The notes: generated from the sequence alone by a model not told the origin. A stretch of DNA of 27,405 nt from Bacilli bacterium (GCA_016297695.1 JAEDGC010000019.1:1-27405), one strand, 5' to 3'. Numbered from the stretch's first letter, positions 15,790-23,371 are shown. Numbers and translations are program-made.

Positions 15790-16893
15790 ATGGAAAAAAA
15801 TATTAAGATTACAAGACCTTCTGGAGAAGATTCATATAAAGTTTTATGTGCTTTTAAAAATGGAGAAAATTCTTATTTAGTAATAGATTCTAAATTAAAA
15901 GATGCAAATGAAAATACAATTACATTTGTTTGTAAAGAAAATGGAAATAATTTGGAATTTATTGATGGTGAAGAATGGGAACAAGCAAAGACTGGATTAA
16001 TCAATATTGTAAAAGGTAACGAAGGAGTTTCTTATGTTGATACTCAAGATAATTATATAGCAAGTGACAATATTGGGCATCCTATTGCATTAACAGATGC
16101 ACATATTTCAGTTCTTGTAAATAGCTATAAACTTCCAGAACCAGTAGTGGCTAATGAGCCAATTAAAGAAGAAATTAATGAAGAATTAAATACTCCTGTA
16201 GTAGAGGAAATAGCAGTAGAACAACCAGTTGTTCCACAAGATAATTTACAAAATGCTATTGAAGCTGCAAATAATATAGAAGTTCCTACTGCAGAACCAA
16301 TTGCTATTGTTGAAGATAATAATTTACAAATTCCTGTAACTGAACAAAATTTAACAGTAGAACAACCTAGTATAGAACCAGTTGCATTTGAACAACCAAA
16401 TATTGAAAATAATATTACACCTGATTTAGTTCAACCAAGTGAAGAAATACCAGTACCAATTATTCCAGAAATAAATGAGGTACAACCAATTGAACAATCT
16501 AATGTAGAACCTGTTATTGAACCTCAACCAGTAATTCAAGAACCAATTATTAATATGGAAACTCCAATTGTAGAAAATACTTCTGTAATTGATGAAGCTC
16601 CAATTATTCAACCACAAATACCTGAACAACCAGATTTTAATAATAATTTAAATGTTGAAGATATGAGTATTGAAGAAATTAGAAGTAAAATAAATTCATT
16701 ATGTGATTTATTAATAGAAAAAGAAAAGAAAATAAATGAAAAAGAGCAAATGATAGATGCAAAATTAGAAGTTGCAAATATAGCATATCAAAATGCTCAA
16801 AATGTTAATCAAATGAATAGTAACATGGATAATGAAGTAATTAGTGTTGCAGAATATCAACCTGAAGGACAAGCAAGAACTTTAGTTGCATAG
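15790..16893 (+). CDS. Protein with Pro/Glu/Ile/Val-rich low-complexity middle and C-terminal coiled coil
   Basis: A 367-aa protein in three parts. Residues 1-115 are a compact domain (ITRPSGEDSYKVLCAFKNGE..., then HPIALTDAHISVLVNSY) of no family I recognise. Residues about 118-285 are a disordered, acidic segment of irregular short repeats such as EEIAVEQPVV, EQPSIEPV and IEPQPVIQEP. Residues about 290-345 form a charged heptad-like coiled coil (EEIRSKINSLCDLLIEKEKKINEKEQ). There is no signal peptide or transmembrane helix, so it is cytoplasmic. The Pro/Glu-rich linker plus coiled coil suggests a scaffold or partner-binding role; that is inference. It lies between yutD and the yutH-like gene with its own promoter and terminator. 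Confidence 0.78.
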   Translation: MEKNIKITRPSGEDSYKVLCAFKNGENSYLVIDSKLKDANENTITFVCKENGNNLEFIDGEEWEQAKTGLINIVKGNEGVSYVDTQDNYIASDNIGHPIALTDAHISVLVNSYKLPEPVVANEPIKEEINEELNTPVVEEIAVEQPVVPQDNLQNAIEAANNIEVPTAEPIAIVEDNNLQIPVTEQNLTVEQPSIEPVAFEQPNIENNITPDLVQPSEEIPVPIIPEINEVQPIEQSNVEPVIEPQPVIQEPIINMETPIVENTSVIDEAPIIQPQIPEQPDFNNNLNVEDMSIEEIRSKINSLCDLLIEKEKKINEKEQMIDAKLEVANIAYQNAQNVNQMNSNMDNEVISVAEYQPEGQARTLVA

Positions 16894-16915
16894 GTATAAA
16901 ACCTATGCTTTTTTT
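16888..16915 (+). terminator. Intrinsic terminator after the repeat-rich protein
   Basis: GCATAGGT and ACCTATGC form an 8-bp perfect stem followed by TTTTTTT. It starts inside the last codons of the gene. Confidence 0.88.
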
Positions 16916-16927
16916 ATATAATGAAGT

Positions 16928-17863
16928 ATGGAACAATTTTTAAAATATTTTTATAACATTTATATTGATGATATCCATAAAAAAGAAAATAACTATTATT
17001 TTTATAAAGATAATAGTTTGTTTTGCATTTTAAAAAATTATCGGACTAATGATGAAATAAAAGATATTTTAGAAATTTGTAATGAAATTGGAATGAAATA
17101 CCCTATAAGTCAAATTATATTTAATAAGTTTAATCAAGTAAATAGTTTATATGAGAATAATAATTATATATTAATGAAAATAAATTCAAATACTTCATCA
17201 GATATTACACTAAACGATATAATTAAAATTAATAATAATTTATATCTAAATAAAAATAAAAAAGAATTGTATAGAAATAATTGGGCTAATCTTTGGGAAA
17301 ATAAAGTAGATTATTTTGAATATCAAATTAAAGAACTAGGAAGAAATAAAAAAATAGTTTTAAATAGTTTTAGTTACTATATTGGTCTTGCAGAAAATGC
17401 GATAAGTATTGCCAATATAGCAAATATTAATAAACAAAATAATTATGAAGAAAAAATAGTATTATCTCATCGTAGAGTTAATTATCCTTGTATGGAATAT
17501 GAATTTTTTAACCCATTAAATTATATATTTGATATTCAAGTAAGAGATGTAGCAGAATATTTAAAAAGTATGTTTTTTTATACTGATAGGAAAAAAACAC
17601 TAAAAGAGTTAATAAATTATATTTATAAAGTTAATTTAACTAGTTATGAAGCTAACATGTTATATGCAAGGTTATTATATCCATCATATTACTTTGATAT
17701 ATATGAAAAAGTTATTGAAAATTTAAAAGATGAAAGTGAGTTATTAGACATTGTAAGTAGAGTAGATGAATATGAATTATTTTTAAAAGATGCATATTTT
17801 GAACTTAGTAAGCTATATAAAATTGAACAGGTTTTATGGATTATAAATAAAAAAGAGTTATAA
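16928..17863 (+). CDS. YutH/CotS-like kinase-fold protein
   Basis: 311 aa. The arrangement (an N-terminal lobe, then LSHRRVNYPCMEYEFFNPLNYIFDIQVRDVAEY and an all-helical C-terminal lobe) resembles the YutH/CotS spore-coat-associated kinase-like family. The position beside yutD and a YutI-type NifU gene matches the Bacillus yut cluster. The canonical kinase loop is altered: LSHRRVNYP stands where active enzymes have HGDLHxGN, lacking the catalytic Asp, so it may be a pseudokinase. The start codon has only a weak ribosome-binding site and lies 13 nt past the preceding T-tract; a TATAAT at 16917-16922 is too close to serve normally. It overlaps the convergent nifU-like gene by 6 nt. Confidence 0.7.
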   Translation: MEQFLKYFYNIYIDDIHKKENNYYFYKDNSLFCILKNYRTNDEIKDILEICNEIGMKYPISQIIFNKFNQVNSLYENNNYILMKINSNTSSDITLNDIIKINNNLYLNKNKKELYRNNWANLWENKVDYFEYQIKELGRNKKIVLNSFSYYIGLAENAISIANIANINKQNNYEEKIVLSHRRVNYPCMEYEFFNPLNYIFDIQVRDVAEYLKSMFFYTDRKKTLKELINYIYKVNLTSYEANMLYARLLYPSYYFDIYEKVIENLKDESELLDIVSRVDEYELFLKDAYFELSKLYKIEQVLWIINKKEL

Positions 17864-18097
17864 TTCAACATTTATAACTCCTTCAATTTCTGAAATTTCA
17901 CTTTTTAACATTTCTTCAATTCCATCTTTTATAGTCATATCTTGATATCCACAATGAGCACAAGCACCACTTAGTTTTATATAAACAAAATTATCTTTAT
18001 AGTCAATAAATTCAATATCTCCACCATCCATTTGTAAGTAAGGACGTAGGTTATTTAATAAATCTTTAATTTTTTTCATAGTTTCTTCCTTTGACAT
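17858..18097 (-). CDS. NifU-like iron-sulfur cluster scaffold (YutI type)
   Basis: A 79-aa single-domain NifU C-terminal protein that carries or transfers Fe-S clusters in the cytoplasm. It has the family motif LRPYLQMDGGDIEF followed by LSGACAHCGYQDMTIKDGIEEML, with the cluster-binding CxxC in GACAHC. The final YQDMT replaces the usual PSSTxT. The start at 18097 is chosen because GGTGAT precedes it; the in-frame ATG at 18109 forms part of that site. It shares a divergent, palindromic promoter region with the S1-domain gene and ends 6 nt inside the yutH-like gene. This anaerobe needs Fe-S clusters for its ferredoxin-type oxidoreductase and radical SAM enzyme. Confidence 0.92.
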   Translation of the reverse strand: MSKEETMKKIKDLLNNLRPYLQMDGGDIEFIDYKDNFVYIKLSGACAHCGYQDMTIKDGIEEMLKSEISEIEGVINVEL

Positions 18098-18113
18098 AAT
18101 AATCACCATATAA

Positions 18114-18145
18114 AGTATACCATAATAAAAAAAATATGGTATACT
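18114..18145. promoter_or_regulatory. Perfect palindrome with back-to-back -10 elements
   Basis: AGTATACCATA (18114-18124) and TATGGTATACT (18135-18145) form an 11-bp perfect inverted repeat around a 10-nt A-rich centre. Each arm carries a TATACT -10 hexamer, one for the S1-domain gene and one for the nifU-like gene. No good -35 boxes are seen. The symmetry could be a shared operator or a by-product of overlapping divergent promoters. Confidence 0.6.
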
Positions 18146-18165
18146 AAATTTGAGGACGTGATTTG

Positions 18166-18528
18166 ATGAATTTATTCAAAGTTGGCGATATTATAAAAGG
18201 ACAAGTAACTGGAATAGAAAATTATGGAGTGTTTATAAATATCAATTCTGAATATAATGGATTGATTCATATTTCAGAAATTTCAGAAAACTTTGTTAAG
18301 GATATAAATGATTTTGTAACAATCGGAGAAACTATATATTGTAGAATTATAGGAATTGATGAAGAAAACTGTAATTTAAAATTATCTATTAAAAATATTA
18401 ATTATAAGGCTAGAAAAGGTAAGGGAAAATTTAATGAAACAATAAGAGGATTTTCTCCTTTAAAAGATAATTTAGATAATTGGATTAATGAAAAATTAGA
18501 AGAAATAAAAGAAAACGCATCAGATTAA
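18166..18528 (+). CDS. S1-domain RNA-binding protein (YugI/CvfD-like)
   Basis: A 120-aa protein with a single N-terminal S1 domain of about 75 residues: VGDIIKGQVTGIENYGVFIN, then NGLIHISEIS and LKLSIKNIN. A basic segment (KARKGKGKF) and an acidic C-terminal helix follow. Size and layout match the YugI/GSP13/CvfD group of small ribosome-associated or post-transcriptional regulators in Bacilli. The ATG at 18166 is taken as start with GAGGACGTGAT upstream; an in-frame TTG directly before it is less likely. It is divergent from the nifU-like gene across the palindrome at 18114-18145 and ends at a strong terminator. Confidence 0.88.
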   Translation: MNLFKVGDIIKGQVTGIENYGVFININSEYNGLIHISEISENFVKDINDFVTIGETIYCRIIGIDEENCNLKLSIKNINYKARKGKGKFNETIRGFSPLKDNLDNWINEKLEEIKENASD

Positions 18529-18541
18529 TGATGCGTTTTTA
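18512..18541 (+). terminator. Intrinsic terminator of the S1-domain gene
   Basis: AACGCATCA and TGATGCGTT form a 9-bp stem ending in T-runs, overlapping the stop codon. Confidence 0.87.
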
Positions 18542-18544
18542 AAA

Positions 18545-18568
18545 TAAAAAAATCAGTTTAAACTGATT
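18545..18568 (-). terminator. Terminator of tRNA-Leu
   Basis: The perfect palindrome AATCAGTTTAAACTGATT (18551-18568) is followed on the minus strand by TTTTTTTATT. Confidence 0.8.
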
Positions 18569-18580
18569 GATTAATTAAGA

Positions 18581-18669
18581 TGGTGCCCAAGGCCGGACTT
18601 GAACCGGCACGGGCTTTAACACCCGCAGGATTTTAAGTCCTGTGCGTCTACCTATTCCGCCACTTGGGC
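18581..18669 (-). tRNA. tRNA-Leu (anticodon UAA)
   Basis: 89 nt including encoded CCA. Acceptor stem GCCCAAG/CTTGGGC, anticodon loop CTTAAAA in a CAGGA/TCCTG stem, the long variable arm of a class II tRNA, and a T-loop GTTCAAGTC. It reads UUA and, by wobble, UUG leucine codons. Confidence 0.97.
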
Positions 18670-18701
18670 AAAGGCACTGTCTTAATTAATAAGACTTCTT
18701 A

Positions 18702-18730
18702 ATTATAATAAATTATTTTCAAATAATCAA
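18702..18730 (-). promoter_or_regulatory. Promoter of tRNA-Leu
   Basis: On the minus strand TTGATT (18730-18725), a 17-nt spacer and TATAAT (18707-18702), 33 nt before the mature 5' end. Confidence 0.75.
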
Positions 18731-18773
18731 GTGTTTTTTATCATTTTTTTTAAATAAAATTCATTTATTTATA

Positions 18774-18803
18774 TTGACATAAGATTTTTATATATGTTAT
18801 AAT
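18774..18803 (+). promoter_or_regulatory. Promoter of the tRNA-Ser-fMet-Asp-Phe operon
   Basis: Consensus TTGACA (18774-18779), an 18-nt spacer and TATAAT (18798-18803). Confidence 0.85.
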
Positions 18804-18826
18804 CAATTTGTCGTTAAAAAAGACAT

Positions 18827-18918
18827 GGAGGAATACCCAAGTTGGTTGAAGGGACTGGTCTTGAAAACCAGCAGGTCGGGAAACTGGCGCTAGGGTTCGA
18901 ATCCCTATTCCTCCGCCA
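18827..18918 (+). tRNA. tRNA-Ser (anticodon UGA)
   Basis: 92 nt with encoded CCA. Acceptor stem GGAGGAA/TTCCTCC, anticodon loop CTTGAAA, long variable arm of a serine tRNA, discriminator G. First of four tRNAs on one transcript. Confidence 0.97.
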
Positions 18919-18927
18919 CATTAATAT

Positions 18928-19004
<77 letters not shown>

Positions 19005-19007
19005 AAT

Positions 19008-19084
19008 GGTCCGTTAGTCTAGAGGCCTATGACGTCTGCCTGTCACGCAGAAGATCACGGGTTCGAATCCCGTACGGACCGCCA
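19008..19084 (+). tRNA. tRNA-Asp (anticodon GUC)
   Basis: 77 nt with encoded CCA. Acceptor stem GGTCCGT/ACGGACC, anticodon loop CTGTCAC, T-loop GTTCGAATC. It starts 3 nt after the fMet tRNA. Confidence 0.97.
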
Positions 19085-19089
19085 TTTAT

Positions 19090-19165
<76 letters not shown>

Positions 19166-19207
19166 TTAAAGAATCTGGTTGAACTTTGGTTCAATTTACT
19201 AATAAAT

Positions 19208-19237
19208 ATCAATTCTAGAAATGGAATTGATTTTTTT
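19208..19237 (+). terminator. Terminator of the tRNA operon
   Basis: ATCAATTC and GAATTGAT form an 8-bp stem followed by TTTTTT. A smaller hairpin (TTGAAC/GTTCAA, 19179-19194) with a short T-run lies just before and may act with it. Confidence 0.82.
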
Positions 19238-19261
19238 GTTTATTAAGAAAGGGATGAATTT

Positions 19262-19534
19262 ATGGTAAGAGTAATAACACAAGAAATTGAGATTGACGAA
19301 TCATTAAAAAAGAAAATAGAATTTATATGTAGTTTTTGTAATACTACACCAATAATTGAAAATGGTAGTTTAAGAACAATAGAAAGAACTAATCTAGCAT
19401 ATGTAGAACCTCATAGGATAATAATTAAGGGAATAACATTTTTAGCCTTTAATTATGAAACTAGTATATATGTAGAAGATTTAAGTAAAAGATTATTAAT
19501 AAAAGATTTAGAAGATTATATAAAAAGTATTTAA
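19262..19534 (+). CDS. 90-aa protein of unknown function with one CxxC motif
   Basis: A small soluble protein (MVRVITQEIEIDESLKKKIE...) with CSFC at residues 23-26 and no second cysteine pair, then IIIKGITFLAFNYETSIYVEDL. AAAGGGATG precedes the ATG. I do not recognise it. It lies between the tRNA operon terminator and the start of the putative mobile element, so it could be the last chromosomal gene or the outermost element gene; the sequence does not decide. Confidence 0.65.
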   Translation: MVRVITQEIEIDESLKKKIEFICSFCNTTPIIENGSLRTIERTNLAYVEPHRIIIKGITFLAFNYETSIYVEDLSKRLLIKDLEDYIKSI

Positions 19535-19572
19535 TTAAATATATCAATTCCATTTAATTTTATACGAAAGTA

Positions 19573-19601
19573 TTGACTTTTGATAACTTAATGATTATTA
19601 T
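19573..19601 (+). promoter_or_regulatory. Promoter of the leader peptide / recombinase transcript
   Basis: TTGACT (19573-19578), a 17-nt spacer and TATTAT (19596-19601), about 50 nt before the leader ORF. Confidence 0.65.
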
Positions 19602-19658
19602 ATATAACCAATAAATGACAAGCAGTATCAGTCTTTTATTAGAAAGAGAGGTACAACT

Positions 19659-19733
19659 ATGGTCAAATACATACTGGAATTGAAACAAATTTATGTAAAT
19701 AATTATAGAGGAGTCAAGAGCATTACTTGTTAG
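19659..19733 (+). CDS. 24-codon leader peptide upstream of the serine recombinase
   Basis: Starts MVKYILELKQIYVNN and ends VKSITC, preceded by the ribosome-binding site AGAGAGGT. Its codons cover the whole 5' arm of the terminator hairpin at 19707-19749 and its TAG stop lies in the loop. A ribosome translating it would therefore block the hairpin. This is the geometry of a transcription attenuator, not of a functional protein. Confidence 0.6.
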   Translation: MVKYILELKQIYVNNYRGVKSITC

Positions 19734-19754
19734 TGCTTTTGTCTCCTCTTTTTT
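19707..19754 (+). terminator. Attenuator hairpin before the serine recombinase
   Basis: AGAGGAG (19707-19713) pairs with CTCCTCT (19743-19749), and CAAGAGCA (19715-19722) with TGCTTTTG (19734-19741, one G-U), separated by a single T-T mismatch. A T-run follows. It sits between the leader ORF and the recombinase ribosome-binding site (19763-19770), so it must be overridden for integrase expression. Confidence 0.75.
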
Positions 19755-19776
19755 GATATTTGAAGGAGGAATAAAT

Positions 19777-21660
19777 ATGAATGAAGAAAAGAAGATAGCA
19801 GGACTTTATATAAGAGTATCAACAGAAGATCAAGCAAGAGAAGGATTTAGTTTAAAAGAACAAGAAGAACGCTTAAGAGCAATGTGCCAATATAAAGGAT
19901 ATGAAGTATATAAAGTTTATAAAGATGCTGGAATAAGTGCTAAAACTGGTAATTATAGACCTAAATTTGAAGAACTGTTACAAGATATAAGAGAAAAGAA
20001 ATGTAATACTATTGTTGTATTAAAACTAGATAGATTAACTCGTTCTGTATATGACTGGGAAAATATATTAAAGTTTTTAGAAGAAAATGATGCTTATTTA
20101 GATTGTGCTAATGATGATATAAATACTACTAATGCAAATGGTAAAATGATTTCAAGAATATTAACAAGTGTATCTCAACAAGAAATAGAAAGAACAAGTG
20201 AAAGAACAAAAATAGGACTAGCTGGAGCAATTAAAGAAGGACATATACCAGGACATTGTCCATTAGGTTATAAAAGAGTTGATAAAAAGATGGTTCCAGA
20301 TCCACTTACAAAAGATATAGTAATAAGAATATTTCAAATGTATTTTGAAGGTAATTCATATCAAAAAATAGCCAATAAGTTTAATGAAGAAAAAGTATTA
20401 AATAAAACTAATTGGAGAGATAATACAATATTAAATATGATTTCTAATCCACTTTATAAAGGTGATTATTTACATGGTAAAACAGGAAAGAAAGCAACTT
20501 ATTATGAAGATGTAATTGAGCCAATAGTATCAAAAGAAATGTGGGAAAATTGCCAAGCACAGCAAAAGAAGAATTCTAGAAGTTATAGTAGAAATAAAAC
20601 ATATTTATTCTTACAAAAATTACTATGTCCAAATTGTGGTGCTATTCTAGGTGGTAAAGCAACATATAAAAAGAAATTTGATAGAACATATTATTACTAT
20701 GGATGTGAACATTGTAAAAACAATATTAAAGAAACTACTATTGAAGAATCAATAAAAGAATTACTTGGAGATATATTTGAATATGATTCAGTTGTTAATA
20801 ATTTCTTTTTACCACTTTTAAAAAATAAATTAGAAAATCCAAAAGAAAAATTAACTAAAGAAATAAATAATTTAAATGCTAAAAAAGAAAGAGTAAAACG
20901 AGCATATATAAATGGTTCATTTACTTTAGAAGAACATGATAGCGAGATAGAATATTTAGATAAAACAATAAATGAATTAGAAAGAAAAATATTAGAACAA
21001 GAAAATATAAAAGATTTAAAATTTAGACCAGAAGATATATTGATAAAAAGAGATATGGATTTTATAAATCAAGTTAAAATACCAATGTTATATAAAGCAA
21101 TAGAAGATTGTTGGAATGATTTAACAAGAGAAGATAAAGCAAGAATAATAATGAATTATATTGATGATATAGAAGTAGAACAAGATTCATTAAAAAATTG
21201 GATTGTTAAATCAGTTAATTTTAGAACAACATTCTTTAAAGATTTTAAGAAATTATATGAGGATGGATTTATAGATTGTAAAAGAAAATTTATATATGAA
21301 AAGAATGGTATAAGAATTGATAGTAAAGTTAGATATAGTGAATTTTTATCAGCCAAACAAGTTTATAGACACTTTAAAAGTTTAAATGAATGTTATGATG
21401 TTAAATTTTATAAAGGTGTTTATTATAAAGATAGAGAAGAATTTGATACAGTTCCACTTACAAATGGAGAAGTTATTATCAGAATGTTTCCAACGGAAAT
21501 AGATGATGATAAAAAGGAAATATTAGGTATGGGTATGTTTACTACTAAAAATAATCCTAATGATATAAAAGTAGATATACCAGATTTATTTGAAATGATA
21601 CCTGATATTGACGATGGTAATAAGCCCGTTTTGTTGCAAAGCAATGAAATGGATTATTAA
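19777..21660 (+). CDS. Large serine recombinase (site-specific integrase)
   Basis: 627 aa. The N-terminal resolvase domain has the nucleophile in YIRVSTEDQ (Ser15), followed by LKLDRLTRS and the helix region ending in ERTKIGLAGAIKEG. The recombinase domain has GYKRVDKKMVPDP and IANKFNEEKV. A zinc ribbon (CPNCGAILGG ... CEHCKNN, near residues 290-320) and a long coiled coil (about 350-420) follow, as in transposon-type integrases such as TnpX/TndX. It would catalyse integration and excision of the element. I start at 19777, which has GAAGGAGG at ideal spacing; the reading frame is open further upstream through that site. A leader peptide and terminator precede it. The C-terminal extension beyond about residue 430 is long and unassigned. 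Confidence 0.93.
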   Translation: MNEEKKIAGLYIRVSTEDQAREGFSLKEQEERLRAMCQYKGYEVYKVYKDAGISAKTGNYRPKFEELLQDIREKKCNTIVVLKLDRLTRSVYDWENILKFLEENDAYLDCANDDINTTNANGKMISRILTSVSQQEIERTSERTKIGLAGAIKEGHIPGHCPLGYKRVDKKMVPDPLTKDIVIRIFQMYFEGNSYQKIANKFNEEKVLNKTNWRDNTILNMISNPLYKGDYLHGKTGKKATYYEDVIEPIVSKEMWENCQAQQKKNSRSYSRNKTYLFLQKLLCPNCGAILGGKATYKKKFDRTYYYYGCEHCKNNIKETTIEESIKELLGDIFEYDSVVNNFFLPLLKNKLENPKEKLTKEINNLNAKKERVKRAYINGSFTLEEHDSEIEYLDKTINELERKILEQENIKDLKFRPEDILIKRDMDFINQVKIPMLYKAIEDCWNDLTREDKARIIMNYIDDIEVEQDSLKNWIVKSVNFRTTFFKDFKKLYEDGFIDCKRKFIYEKNGIRIDSKVRYSEFLSAKQVYRHFKSLNECYDVKFYKGVYYKDREEFDTVPLTNGEVIIRMFPTEIDDDKKEILGMGMFTTKNNPNDIKVDIPDLFEMIPDIDDGNKPVLLQSNEMDY

Positions 21661-21694
21661 TAATAGAAAATGTTTTAAATAAAATATTTTCTAC

Positions 21695-21735
21695 AATCAT
21701 TTATTAATTTATATAGTATATAAATTTAAATGATT
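21695..21735. repeat. 18-bp inverted repeat upstream of the relaxase (oriT candidate)
   Basis: Left arm 21695-21714 and right arm 21718-21735 pair over 18 bp, with a 2-nt TT bulge in the left arm and an AGT loop. It lies about 180 bp upstream of the relaxase start, where MobV elements carry oriT. The nick-site consensus of pMV158 is not evident. A smaller AT-rich hairpin (21665-21692) directly follows the recombinase stop without a T-tract. Confidence 0.45.
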
Positions 21736-21799
21736 TATAAATTATCGTGGTTCGTTTTGTTCTGTAAAGAATGAAAGAAGTCGATAATTATTTCGGTTT

Positions 21800-21852
21800 C
21801 TAAGGTTTGACCTTAGCTTCCATATCTTGTTTATGACAAGATATATAGGAAG
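21800..21852 (+). promoter_or_regulatory. Two adjacent RNA hairpins in the relaxase leader
   Basis: CTAAGGT/ACCTTAG with a TTG loop (21800-21816). Immediately after it, a stem of CTTCC + ATATCTTGT against ACAAGATAT + GGAAG (21817-21852) with a 5-nt loop and a 3-nt bulge. The 3' arm GGAAG of the second hairpin is the ribosome-binding site of the leader ORF at 21855, so folding would mask it. Confidence 0.55.
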
Positions 21853-21854
21853 TT

Positions 21855-21905
21855 ATGAATTATGTCTTTGAGGGTTTCATCGCTAAAAAACAAATTCTTA
21901 TTTAG
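21855..21905 (+). CDS. 16-codon upstream ORF before the relaxase
   Basis: Encodes MNYVFEGFIAKKQILI. The AGGAAG site is sequestered in the preceding hairpin. The TAG stop (21903-21905) touches the GGGGG ribosome-binding site of the relaxase, whose ATG is 9 nt further on, so translation termination here could set or block relaxase initiation. A regulatory role is inferred from position only. Confidence 0.5.
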   Translation: MNYVFEGFIAKKQILI

Positions 21906-21914
21906 GGGGAATAT

Positions 21915-23204
21915 ATGGAAGAACTATCTTATTCATTTCATTTAAGTAATGATAAAAATAAAACAATTAAAGCAAAACAAGAAGCATTAAATTCACCATC
22001 TGGAACTACATCAAAGAATAATAATGCTATACAAAATATAAAACATTTAGGAAAAGTAAATCATCATAATTTAAGACAATATGATAATAATAATGAACTT
22101 ATTACTACTATTAAAGGTAGTAATGATATTATTAAAGATGTTAAAGATTTATATTTAGATTTATTTGATGAAGCAAGAATTAATTATAATAATAAACAAG
22201 TTCGTGATGATAGAAAAATAGATGATTATTTTTATAAAATATCAAATGATGATAAACATGATCTTGCTTGTGAGATTATAATTGAAATTGGTAATATGGC
22301 TTATTGGGAAGATAAATCATTAGAAGAAAAATATAAAATGACAGATGTATTTGAAAATCAATTAAAGGATTTAAAAGAAATAGTTCCAGACTTTTATATT
22401 GCTAATGCTACAATTCATTTTGATGAAAATTCGCCACATATGCATATAGTTGGAGTTCCAGTAAAAGAAAATTGTAAAACAGGTATGGAAAGACAAGTTG
22501 GTAAAACATCAATATTCACAAAAGAATCATTAGTAGTTATTCAAGATAAAATGAGAAGTAAGTGTATCGAAGAATTTAATCTAGCTTATTCAAAAGATAA
22601 TAAATTAAAGAAAAAAGAAAAAGGTAAGAATAGAGATTACTCTGCATATGAAAGATTAAAATTTAATGAGAAAGCCGAAAAGTTAAAACAAGAATTAAAT
22701 GAATTAAGAGAAGATGTTTCTGAATTAAAAGATAATAAACAAAAAATAAATGAAGAAATTAATGATTTAAATAATGATAAAGAAGATATAAAAAAAGAAA
22801 TTGATAAAAAGAGAAGAGTTAATAATAAAATAGTTATTAAATCTAAAAATAAAATGCAGGATCAAATAAATAAATTAACTGAAGAAAATAATCATTTAAA
22901 GTGGGAAAATAAATACATTGAAGAAAAATATAATGAATTAGAAGAAAAAACAAATTATTTGATTTCTCATTTAAAAAAAGTACTTAAAAAACTTCCTAAA
23001 TTCATACAAAATATAGTTGATAAGATGTTTGACAATAATTATAGTTTATTTTCTTTCAAACATGACTATGATCCAGATATTATGGAAGAAAGAAAAAAAT
23101 TAAGACAAAAAGAACAAGAAAGTAAACAACAATATTCATATGATTATTATTATGAGGAGGAAGAAGAATTAGAAAAGAATAATGATGATGGTATGGAAAT
23201 ATAG
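21915..23204 (+). CDS. MobV/Pre family relaxase (plasmid recombination/mobilization protein)
   Basis: 429 aa. The family's metal-binding histidine motif is HFDENSPHMHIVGVPV (His168 to His177), the HxDExxPHxH signature of Mob_Pre relaxases. An N-terminal block with VNHHNLRQYDNN matches the family's first motif. Residues about 225-340 form a long Lys/Glu/Asn coiled coil, usual in MobV proteins, and the C-terminus is acidic. It would nick the element at oriT and lead its transfer using another element's secretion system. It follows the recombinase by 254 nt, a stretch holding an 18-bp inverted repeat, two RNA hairpins and a short upstream ORF. Confidence 0.9.
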   Translation: MEELSYSFHLSNDKNKTIKAKQEALNSPSGTTSKNNNAIQNIKHLGKVNHHNLRQYDNNNELITTIKGSNDIIKDVKDLYLDLFDEARINYNNKQVRDDRKIDDYFYKISNDDKHDLACEIIIEIGNMAYWEDKSLEEKYKMTDVFENQLKDLKEIVPDFYIANATIHFDENSPHMHIVGVPVKENCKTGMERQVGKTSIFTKESLVVIQDKMRSKCIEEFNLAYSKDNKLKKKEKGKNRDYSAYERLKFNEKAEKLKQELNELREDVSELKDNKQKINEEINDLNNDKEDIKKEIDKKRRVNNKIVIKSKNKMQDQINKLTEENNHLKWENKYIEEKYNELEEKTNYLISHLKKVLKKLPKFIQNIVDKMFDNNYSLFSFKHDYDPDIMEERKKLRQKEQESKQQYSYDYYYEEEEELEKNNDDGMEI

Positions 23205-23233
23205 GTTTGTGTGGTATAATTATATTGAAAATA

Positions 23234-23262
23234 TTGACAATCAGGCTGTTTTCATATATTAT
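23234..23262 (+). promoter_or_regulatory. Strong promoter of the cargo operon
   Basis: Consensus TTGACA (23234-23239), a 17-nt spacer and TATTAT (23257-23262). It drives the leader ORF at 23294 and the genes beyond. Confidence 0.85.
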
Positions 23263-23293
23263 ACTTAAACAAATGAAAGGAGTGTGATTAATC

Positions 23294-23371
23294 ATGAGAA
23301 ATTTTGTAAATATTGAAAAATTAAAATTAAATAGTAATAGTGGGTTAATCGCACTTTCTTTAAACTTATAA
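23294..23371 (+). CDS. 25-codon leader peptide upstream of the cargo genes
   Basis: Begins MRNFVNIEKLKLNS and ends ALSLNL, with GAAAGGAG upstream. As with the recombinase leader, its codons cover the 5' arm of a hairpin (23351-23357) and its TAA stop lies in the loop. A translating ribosome would prevent the hairpin from forming. Same design as translation-sensing attenuators of resistance genes; the inducing signal is unknown. Confidence 0.6.
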   Translation: MRNFVNIEKLKLNSNSGLIALSLNL

